Shown here in pieces: positions 1 to 9,500 of a DNA stretch of 64,000 nt (its first letter is position 1; each line of letters starts with the position of its first letter). A program made the translations under genes and the position numbers. Source of the DNA: Psychroserpens ponticola (GTDB taxonomy: Bacteria; Bacteroidota; Bacteroidia; Flavobacteriales; Flavobacteriaceae); contig NZ_CP116221.1 of assembly GCF_023556315.2 (NCBI RefSeq), positions 2,677,001-2,741,000 on the forward strand, given 5' to 3'. Under the pieces are notes generated by a model. The model was given only the letters and a program-made list of their open reading frames with translations, searched no databases and was not told where the DNA came from.

Positions 1-430
1 TAGCTTCTAATGACATCCATTTCCAGTTTTCAACTTCTTTTGGATTAATCTTTGGTTCATCATTAAATGCACCAATCATAACATGATCAAATTCATGTTC
101 TGTTAGACCATTATCAAATGGCGCTTTATAAACAAAAGAAATTGTTTCTTTCAACTCAGTTATGAATCCCATTTCTTCTTGTAAACGACGCTTACCTGCT
201 TCAAGATTTGTTTCACCAACACGTTGATGACTACAACAAGTATTTGTCCAAAGCAAAGGGGAATGATATTTATGCTTAGCACGTTGTTGCAGCATTAATT
301 CATTAGCGTCATTAAAAACAAAAACTGAAAAGGCACGATGTAAAACCGCCTTTTCATGCGCTTCCATTTTAGGCATTGTGCCAATTTGCTCATCCTTTTC
401 GTTGACAAGAATTACGTGTTCTTCTTTCAT
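1..430 (-). CDS. idi: Isopentenyl-diphosphate delta-isomerase (type 1), 3' end missing
   Basis: This enzyme interconverts isopentenyl and dimethylallyl diphosphate in cytoplasmic isoprenoid synthesis. Translating the minus strand from the ATG at 428-430 gives a Nudix-fold protein beginning MKEEHVILVNEKDEQIGTM. The active-site Cys lies in TNTCCSHQR, and the Glu-rich metal-binding part follows (LEAGKRRLQEEMGF, then LTEHEFDHV). The visible 143 residues are about the first four fifths of a family that is usually 170-180 residues long. The C-terminus lies beyond the left window edge. No exact TAnnTTTG promoter is visible upstream. The family assignment rests on these motifs and is firm; the truncation comes only from the window edge. 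Confidence 0.93.
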   Translation of the reverse strand, partial: MKEEHVILVNEKDEQIGTMPKMEAHEKAVLHRAFSVFVFNDANELMLQQRAKHKYHSPLLWTNTCCSHQRVGETNLEAGKRRLQEEMGFITELKETISFVYKAPFDNGLTEHEFDHVMIGAFNDEPKINPKEVENWKWMSLEA

Positions 431-565
431 CTGGCAATTTTTATTTTTTTATTGGGTCAGATGTAATTCGCTAATAAACAGATTAGTCTATATAACTAAT
501 TGTTTTAGCTCATTTCATAGCTAACAAAAATAACAACTAAATTTCTAATAATCTGCTAGAAACAA

Positions 566-593
566 AAAAGCTGCCTTAAAAAAGACAGCTTTT
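566..593 (-). terminator. Rho-independent terminator of the left cassette
   Basis: An AAAAGCTG / CAGCTTTT stem sits 23 bp past the stop of the PorE-like gene. On the minus strand it is followed by a T-rich run. It probably ends the adhesin-PorP/SprF-PorE transcript. It is nearly symmetrical, with A and T tracts on both sides. Confidence 0.75.
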
Positions 594-615
594 AACTTTT
601 ATTTAATAGTTGAGA

Positions 616-2568
616 TTACATCTTCACAATAATAAACTCACTACGTCTATTTAATTGGTGTTGTTCTTCGGTACAATCTGAATTGTTTGTTGGTTCACAA
701 CCACAATCGTTTATTAATTGAGATTCACCATATCCTTTAGCAGTTAATCTTGAGGCATCAATTCCTTTAGAAATTAGATAATTACGGGTAGATTGTGCTC
801 TGTTTTCAGATAATCTTTCGTTATAATCTGCTTTACCTCTACAGTCTGTATGACTTTTAACATCAACAATCATGTCTGGATACTGATTCATCACTGCCAA
901 TACTTTTTGCAATTCGACTTCAGCATCGTAACGAATATTTGACTTATTATAATCAAAATAAATAATTGGAATACCAAGCGTTTGTGCTAAATCGGTTCCT
1001 TCTTCAATGCTTTTAACATCTTTCTCTAACTTAGGGTTAATAACCAGATCTTGTCTTTTCTTAGGCGTTGTAAATCGTTCTTCAACAGTTTCATAATCAT
1101 CCGCTTCAATTCTGATTAAATATTCCTTTTCGCACTCTAGCTTTTCAAATTTATAAGCGCCATCAGTGCCTACGATTTGAGAATTTAACTCCTCTCCTTC
1201 AGCATCTAACAAGGTTACTTTTGCACCTACGATAAACGCATCAGTTTCTTGATCTCTTACAATACCTTCAACCACTTGTTCGCAATCTGGTATTGTAAAA
1301 CTATAAATATCATCATCGCCTTTCCCTCCTTCTCTATTAGAGGTGAAAAAACCTTCTTTTGTCGCTACATTTTCATAGTAAGCAAAGTCATCCATCGGAC
1401 TATTAATTGGACGACCTACATTTTCTAAAATTAATTGTTGACTTAATTCTCTTCGTTTTTCAAATTCTCTAATTACAAAAACATCTAATCCACCTAAACC
1501 AGCAAATCCGTTAGAAGAAAAGAATAAATCACCTTCAGAATTTACAAACGGAAACGTTTCATGACCTTCAGTATTTATAGAAGCGCCTAAATTAACAGGC
1601 TCGCCTAACGTACCATCCGGATTAATATCCACTTCAAAAATATCAGATTTACCTAAAGTTCCAGTCATATCTGAAGCAAAGTACATTTTAGTTCCTTTAA
1701 GATTTACGGTTGGATGCGCAACACTATATTCATCTCCATTGAAATGAACAGATTGAATGTTTGTCCACTCATCATCTTCTAAAGTTGCTTTAAATATTTT
1801 TAATCTATTTGTACCATCTTCACTATTCTTATACTTTTTATTGTAATAATTATTTCTAGTAAAATACATCACTTGATCATCTGGAGTAAACGATACCGTT
1901 GATTCGTGAAATTTACTATTTACGTTTTCATTGAATGCTTCAACATTAGAATAAGTACCATCAGCTTGTTTTTCTGCATGGAATAAATCAAGGAATGGCT
2001 GTTCATTCCATTTGTATTTTTTTCCACCACCTCTAGCGGAAGCAAATACTAATTGATTTTGATATTGCGTTGTTCCAAAATCTGAAACTTCAGTATTGAA
2101 ATCCATATTATTAACTTCAAATTCACGACTTACTTCATCAATTTTAGACAAATAATCTACAGTGGAAGCAAACGCTCTTCCTCTAAGATCGCTTCGATTT
2201 GCTTCGTGAAATTTTTTCATCCATTTATCTGATTCGGTATAGTTTTCAACAGATTTAAGAGCTTGAGCATATCTGAAGTAATATTCAGGATCTTCCATGT
2301 CATCATTCATTGCCATCAACTCGCCATACCATTGTGCAGCTTCTTTCATTTGATTATTGAAATAGAATGAATTAGCAAGTTTCTGAAGTAAATCAACAGA
2401 TTTGAAACCATTATTTGCAACCTCTAGTAAAATCTCACTAGTTTTTACGTAAGCTAAATTATCGTATTCTTTTTTAGCTTGTCTTACTTTTCCTTTTTGC
2501 GCATAACCTATTGCAACAATAAGGCTAAATGCGAATATAGATAGTATTCTTTTTGTTTTCATAATCAT
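616..2568 (-). CDS. PorE-like OmpA-family protein of the left T9SS adhesin cassette
   Basis: This is a secreted periplasmic or outer-membrane-associated protein predicted to bind peptidoglycan through its C-terminus. A signal peptide (MKTKRILSIFAFSLIVAIGYAQ) is followed by a TPR-like helical part (about 25-130) and PD40/WD40-like beta-propeller repeats (about 150-410, with repeated blades such as MYFASDM and LFFSSNG). Next come a carboxypeptidase-regulatory-like domain (about 430-510) and an OmpA domain (about 530-650; FDYNKSNIR, then SHTDCRGKADYNERLSENRA). This domain order is that of PorE of the Porphyromonas T9SS. It is the last gene of its cassette, 4 bp after the PorP/SprF gene, so co-transcription is likely. 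A second in-frame ATG two codons downstream (2562) could be the real start. I infer that it anchors the cassette's surface complex to the cell wall; this has not been shown. Confidence 0.88.
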   Translation of the reverse strand: MIMKTKRILSIFAFSLIVAIGYAQKGKVRQAKKEYDNLAYVKTSEILLEVANNGFKSVDLLQKLANSFYFNNQMKEAAQWYGELMAMNDDMEDPEYYFRYAQALKSVENYTESDKWMKKFHEANRSDLRGRAFASTVDYLSKIDEVSREFEVNNMDFNTEVSDFGTTQYQNQLVFASARGGGKKYKWNEQPFLDLFHAEKQADGTYSNVEAFNENVNSKFHESTVSFTPDDQVMYFTRNNYYNKKYKNSEDGTNRLKIFKATLEDDEWTNIQSVHFNGDEYSVAHPTVNLKGTKMYFASDMTGTLGKSDIFEVDINPDGTLGEPVNLGASINTEGHETFPFVNSEGDLFFSSNGFAGLGGLDVFVIREFEKRRELSQQLILENVGRPINSPMDDFAYYENVATKEGFFTSNREGGKGDDDIYSFTIPDCEQVVEGIVRDQETDAFIVGAKVTLLDAEGEELNSQIVGTDGAYKFEKLECEKEYLIRIEADDYETVEERFTTPKKRQDLVINPKLEKDVKSIEEGTDLAQTLGIPIIYFDYNKSNIRYDAEVELQKVLAVMNQYPDMIVDVKSHTDCRGKADYNERLSENRAQSTRNYLISKGIDASRLTAKGYGESQLINDCGCEPTNNSDCTEEQHQLNRRSEFIIVKM

Positions 2569-2572
2569 TTTT

Positions 2573-3505
2573 TTAGAAGAATCTAGGTGATAATATTCTA
2601 CCTAATTTTTGTATTTCAAAACGCAACATGATTTCATGTGAACCACTATTATAGTTATTCAAATTTGTCGTGGTTGCATCATAAGCGTAACCAATATATA
2701 AACCATCAGTAACCTGGAAACCAGCGAGACCACTAACAGAATCATCAAAACGCCAAGCAAGACCTAATGTGAATTTCTTATTGAATAAAAAATTGGCAGA
2801 CACATCTGCTATTAAAGGTGCTCCAGAAACTCCTTTTAATAAAGCTGCTGGTTTAAATTGTGTGTTTTCACTTAAATCAAAAACATAGCCTGCTATTAAA
2901 TAATAATGCATTCGTTCTTTGGCAACAGATTCTTGATAATCATCATAATGCTTTGTAATTAAAAAGTTAGGCACAGATAAACCTACATACCATTTTCTGT
3001 TATGCAGATATAAACCAGCTCCAATTGTTGGCGAAAACAAACTTATATTTTCTTGAAAAGCGGCATCACTTTGATTTTGAAAGCGTCCTTTACTCCAATC
3101 TGTATCTAATAAATGTGCTCCAGCTTTTACTCCAAAAGATAACTTAGTCAACGATTCGTTAAGCTGAATTGAATACGAAAAGTTAGCATCAATATAAGTT
3201 TCGTTTGCAGGACCTAAAGCATCATTAACTATGGATAATCCTAAACCAATCTTATCATTTCTAAGTGGTGTATGAATGCCTAAAGTTTGTGTTTTTGGTG
3301 CTCCTTCTATACCAACCCATTGTGTTCGATATAACCCAGTTACACTTAACACTTCTCGTTGTCCAGCATATGCAGGATTAACACTCATCGTGTTATACAT
3401 ATACTGTGTATACTGAGGGTCTTGCTGCGCAAAACTAGTATTAATCGTTAGTGCACAAAACACTAACAATATTAACCCTTTCACTAATGATGATTTTTTT
3501 ATCAT
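2573..3505 (-). CDS. PorP/SprF-family type IX secretion outer-membrane protein
   Basis: This is a predicted outer-membrane beta-barrel of the PorP/SprF family. The signal peptide ends at SFAQ, and the family hallmark QDPQYTQYMYN...VNPAYAG follows directly. The length of 310 residues is normal for the family. The chain ends in Phe-Phe, as is usual for barrels. SprF-like proteins are known to be needed for secretion or surface attachment of particular type B T9SS cargo, and in Flavobacterium johnsoniae sprF lies just downstream of sprB. Here the gene sits 30 bp after the giant adhesin gene and 4 bp before the PorE-like gene. I infer that it is the dedicated partner of that adhesin. A paralogue occupies the same place in the right cassette (23464-24399). 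Confidence 0.92.
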   Translation of the reverse strand: MIKKSSLVKGLILLVFCALTINTSFAQQDPQYTQYMYNTMSVNPAYAGQREVLSVTGLYRTQWVGIEGAPKTQTLGIHTPLRNDKIGLGLSIVNDALGPANETYIDANFSYSIQLNESLTKLSFGVKAGAHLLDTDWSKGRFQNQSDAAFQENISLFSPTIGAGLYLHNRKWYVGLSVPNFLITKHYDDYQESVAKERMHYYLIAGYVFDLSENTQFKPAALLKGVSGAPLIADVSANFLFNKKFTLGLAWRFDDSVSGLAGFQVTDGLYIGYAYDATTTNLNNYNSGSHEIMLRFEIQKLGRILSPRFF

Positions 3506-3535
3506 TTTAATATTGTTTTTAATCTTGCCTAATTT

Positions 3536-6500
3536 TTATCTATTAATGTATAACCATCCAACTCTTGGTTCAGAACCATCACCTAAGTCGATAACATAAT
3601 AATACGTACCATCAGGCAATTGATTAGATTCGTTAATAACAATTCTACCATTGGAAGTTCCATTCCAATCGTTTCTATATCCTTTTTTAGAATACACGAT
3701 ATTTCCCCAACGGTTATAAATTTCTAATGTGTTATTAGGGAAGGTTTCTATACAATCAATCATAAATGTATCATTTACACCATCTCCATTTGGAGAGAAT
3801 TCATTGTAAATTGTTAAACATATTGGATCAACTGAAGCAGAAGATTCATTATTACCTATATTCATATCAGTTCCACCAACAAAATCTGAAATTAAGGCGG
3901 TGTTCAAATAATCTCCAAAACCAAGTACTTCAACTGTAATTTCAAGAATATGTAATTGACCAGGATTTAATTGACCTACAGTCCACGCTCCACTCATATC
4001 AGAATAAGTTGTTGGCGCTGTTGCAATTGCGCTTACAAAAGTATAGCCACTTGGCAAAACATCTTCAACGACAACTCCTGTTGCTGTAACTAAGCCTTCA
4101 TTAGCAACTGTAATCGTGAATGTTACATTATCACCTATTAATGGCTCTAGCGTATCAACTTCTTTAAATACTGTTAAATCAAAATCAGAATCTGTAATTG
4201 TGTCTGTTGGATCATCTGGATTTCCGTCACTATCTAGATCAACATCTTCAGTATCATTTGGATCATCACTTATATCATCTACAATCGTACCATCTGGACT
4301 TGCTCCTTCAGCTACAGCACTATTTGAAACTCCACCAGCATCTACATCACTTTGTGTAATGGTGTAACTTGCTGTATATATTGCAAACTCTCCAACTAAT
4401 AAAACACCTTCTATACTTCCCATACTTGAAATAGGGCCTTGAAAAGTTGGCTGGGAATCAAGAATAAGTGGATTACCTAACAAATCTGTTAAATCATCAC
4501 TTACAATCATCACATTATTTAATATCAAATTTCCAGTATTAGTTACTGTAATTGTATAGATAATTTCATCACCTACTCCAATAATATTATCTCCATTATC
4601 ATTAATTTCAGCTATTTTAGCTACATCTAGTAATGGTAAAGGACATTCAGTAACTGTTACTGTTGCTGTCTCTGACACCGAAGCACATGCACCATTTCCA
4701 GTAACTGTGTAAGTATATAATCCTGCTACAGTAATTGGAAAAACCACAATATTATTCATATCATCAGTCCAAACTCCACCACTATCTGGCGTACCTCCTA
4801 GTTCAGCTAAAATTTCTGTTTCAGTTAAATCGTCATTAACACAAATTTCAATGTTACCATCCATTCCAGCATCAGGCAAAGCATCAACTGTGATCGTTGC
4901 ACTAACACCTGTTAAATCAGTATCACAATCTGTGTTGGCGACATTACTAACATCTATGTCTGTATCTGATGTGATTCCTATGACTGAAATCTCTAAGGTG
5001 CCATCTGCTGGAATCGTTGCTGTTACTGATGCTCCTCCATCAATACTATAGGTTACTGTATCACCTGCATCGCCTGTAATCACAAACTCTCCATCTTCTC
5101 CTGAACAGACACTTCCATCTGTAGCTGAAACGGTTGCTGAGGTTACTGTATTTACTGTGATCGTTGCACTAACACCTGTTAAATCGGTATCACAATCTGT
5201 GTTGGCGACATTACTAACATCTATGTCTGTATCTGATGTGATTCCTATGACTGAAATCTCTAAGGTGCCATCTGCTGGAATCGTTGCTGTTACTGATGCT
5301 CCTCCATCAATACTATAGGTTACTGTATCACCTGCATCGCCTGTAATCACAAACTCTCCATCTTCTCCTGAACAGACACTTGCGTCTGTAGCTGAGACTG
5401 TTGCTGATGTTGGTGCTGTACCAACTGTGATTGTTGCACTAACACCTGTTAAATCGGTATCACAATCTGTGTTGGCGACATTACTAACATCTATGTCTGT
5501 ATCTGATGTGATTCCTATGACTGAAATCTCTAAGGTGCCATCTGCTGGAATCGTTGCTGTTACTGATGCTCCTCCATCAATACTATAGGTTACTGTATCA
5601 CCTGCATCGCCTGCAATCACAAACTCTCCATCTTCTCCTGAACAGACACTTGCATCTGTAGCTGAGACTGTTGCTAATGTTGGTGCTGTACCAACTGTGA
5701 TTGTTGCACTAACACCTGTTAAATCGGTATCACAATCTGTGTTGGCGACATTACTAACATCTATGTCTGTATCTGATGTGATTCCTATGACTGAAATCTC
5801 TAAGGTGCCATCTGCTGGAATCGTTGCTGTTACTGATGCTCCTCCATCAATACTATAGGTTACTGTATCACCTGCATCGCCTGTAATCACAAACTCTCCA
5901 TCTTCTCCTGAACAGACACTTGCATCTGTAGCTGTGACTGTTGCTAATGTTGGTGCTGTACCAACTGTGATTGTTGCACTTACACCTGTTAAATCGGTAT
6001 CACAATCTGTGTTGGCGACATTACTAACATCTATGTCTGTATCTGATGTGATTCCTGTAACTGAAATCTCTAAGGTGCCATCTGCTGGAATCGTTGCTGT
6101 TACTGATGCTCCTCCATCAATACTATAGGTTACTGTATCACCTGCATCGCCTGTAATCACAAACTCTCCATCTTCTCCTGAACATACACTTGCATCTGTA
6201 GCTGAGACTGTTGCTGATGTTGGTGCTGTACCAACTGTGATCGTTGCACTTACACCTGTTAAATCAGTATCACAATCTGTGTTGGCAACATTACTAACAT
6301 CTATGTCTGTATCTGATGTGATTCCTATGACTGCTATCTCTAAGGTGCCATCTGCTGGAATCGTTGCTGTTACTGATGCTCCTCCATCAATACTATAGGT
6401 TACTGTATCACCTGCATCGCCTGTAATCACAAACTCTCCATCTTCTCCTGAACAGACACTTGCATCTGTAGCTGAGACTGTTGCTAATGTTGGTGCTGTA

Positions 6501-9500
6501 CCAACTGTGATTGTTGCACTAACACCTGTTAAATCGGTATCACAATCTGTGTTGGCGACATTACTAACATCTATGTCTGTATCTGATGTGATTCCTGTGA
6601 CTGAAATCTCTAAGGTGCCATCTGCTGGAATCGTTGCTGTTACTGATGCTCCTCCATCAATACTATAGGTTACTGTATCACCTGCATCGCCTGTAATCAC
6701 AAACTCTCCATCTTCTCCTGAACAGACACTTGCATCTGTAGCTGAGACTGTTGCTGATGTTGGTGCTGTACCAACTGTGATCGTTGCACTTACACCTGTT
6801 AAATCAGTATCACAATCTGTGTTGGCGACATTACTAACATCTATGTCTGTATCTGATGTGATTCCTATAACTGCTATCTCTAAGGTTCCATCTGCTGGAA
6901 TCGTTGCTGTTACTGATGCTCCTCCATCAATACTATAGGTTACTGTATCACCTGCATCGCCAGCAATCACAAACTCTCCATCTTCTCCTGAACAGACACT
7001 TGCATCTGTAGCTGAGACTGTTGCTGATGTTGGTGCTGTACCAACTGTGATCGTTGCGCTAACACCTGTTAAATCGGTATCACAATCTGTGTTGGCGACA
7101 TTACTAACATCTATGTCTGTATCTGATGTGATTCCTATAACTGAAATCTCTAAGGTGCCATCTGCTGGAATCGTTGCTGTTACTGATGCTCCTCCATCAA
7201 TACTATAGGTTACTGTATCACCTGCATCGCCTGTAATCACAAACTCTCCATCTTCTCCTGAACATACACTTGCATCTGTAGCTGAGACTGTTGCTAATGT
7301 TGGTGCTGTACCAACTGTGATTGTTGCACTAACACCTGTTAAATCGGTATCACAATCTGTGTTGGCGACATTACTAACATCTATGTCTGTATCGGATGTG
7401 ATTCCTGTAACTGAAATCTCTAAGGTGCCATCTGCTGGAATCGTTGCTGTTACTGATGCTCCTCCATCAATACTATAGGTTACTGTATCACCTGCATCGC
7501 CTGTAATCACAAACTCTCCATCTTCTCCTGAACAGACACTTGCATCTGTAGCTGAAACGGTTGCTGATGTTGGTGCTGTACCAACTGTGATCGTTGCACT
7601 TACACCTGTTAAATCAGTATCACAATCTGTGTTGGCGACATTACTAACATCTATGTCTGTATCTGAAGTGATTCCTATAACTGCTATCTCTAAGGTTCCA
7701 TCTGCTGGAATCGTTGCTGTTACTGATGCTCCTCCATCAATACTATAGGTTACTGTATCACCTGCATCGCCTGTAATCACAAACTCTCCATCTTCTCCTG
7801 AACATACACTTGCATCTGTAGCTGAGACTGTTGCTAATGTTGGTGCTGTACCAACTGTGATCGTTGCACTAACACCTGTTAAATCGGTATCACAATCTGT
7901 GTTGGCAACATTACTAACATCTATGTCTGTATCTGATGTGATTCCTGTGACTGAAATCTCTAAGGTGCCATCTGCTGGAATCGTTGCTGTTACTGATGCT
8001 CCTCCATCAATACTATAGGTTACTGTATCACCTGCATCGCCTGTAATCACAAACTCTCCATCTTCTCCTGAACATACACTTGCATCTGTAGCTGAGACTG
8101 TTGCTGATGTTGGTGCTGTACCAACTGTGATCGTTGCACTTACACCTGTTAAATCAGTATCACAATCTGTGTTGGCAACATTACTAACATCTATGTCTGT
8201 ATCTGATGTGATTCCTATGACTGCTATCTCTAAGGTGCCATCTACTGGAATCGTTGCTGTTACTGATGCTCCTCCATCAATACTATAGGTTACTGTATCA
8301 CCTGCATCGCCTGTAATCACAAACTCTCCATCTTCTCCTGAACAGACACTTGCATCTGTAGCTGAGACTGTTGCTGATGTTGGTGCTGTACCAACTGTGA
8401 TCGTTGCACTTACACCTGTTAAATCAGTATCACAATCTGTGTTGGCGACATTACTAACATCTATGTCTGTATCTGATGTGATTCCTGTAACTGAAATCTC
8501 TAAGGTGCCATCTGCTGGAATCGTTGCTGTTACTGATGCTCCTCCATCAATACTATAGGTTACTGTATCACCTGCATCGCCTGTAATCACAAACTCTCCA
8601 TCTTCTCCTGAACATACACTTGCATCTGTAGCTGAGACTGTTGCTAATGTTGGTGCTGTACCAACTGTGATCGTTGCACTTACACCTGTTAAATCAGTAT
8701 CACAATCTGTGTTGGCAACATTACTAACATCTATGTCTGTATCTGATGTGATTCCTATGACTGCTATCTCTAAGGTGCCATCTACTGGAATCGTTGCTGT
8801 TACTGATGCTCCTCCATCAATACTATAGGTTACTGTATCACCTGCATCGCCTGTAATCACAAACTCTCCATCTTCTCCTGAACAGACACTTGCATCTGTA
8901 GCTGAGACTGTTGCTGATGTTGGTGCTGTACCAACTGTGATCGTTGCACTTACACCTGTTAAATCAGTATCACAATCTGTGTTGGCGACATTACTAACAT
9001 CTATGTCTGTATCTGATGTGATTCCTATAACTGCTATCTCTAAGGTTCCATCTGCTGGAATCGTTGCTGTTACTGATGCTCCTCCATCAATACTATAGGT
9101 TACTGTATCACCTGCATCGCCAGCAATCACAAACTCTCCATCTTCTCCTGAACAGACACTTGCATCTGTAGCTGAGACTGTTGCTGATGTTGGTGCTGTA
9201 CCAACTGTGATCGTTGCGCTAACACCTGTTAAATCGGTATCACAATCTGTGTTGGCGACATTACTAACATCTATGTCTGTATCTGATGTGATTCCTATAA
9301 CTGAAATCTCTAAGGTGCCATCTGCTGGAATCGTTGCTGTTACTGATGCTCCTCCATCAATACTATAGGTTACTGTATCACCTGCATCGCCTGTAATCAC
9401 AAACTCTCCATCTTCTCCTGAACATACACTTGCATCTGTAGCTGAGACTGTTGCTAATGTTGGTGCTGTACCAACTGTGATTGTTGCACTAACACCTGTT

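Noticed and set aside
4851-6128. Plus-strand open frames inside the left adhesin array (4851-5051, 5934-6128)
   Set aside because: They are antisense reflections of the 270-bp repeat, recur with its period, and have no family similarity or start context.
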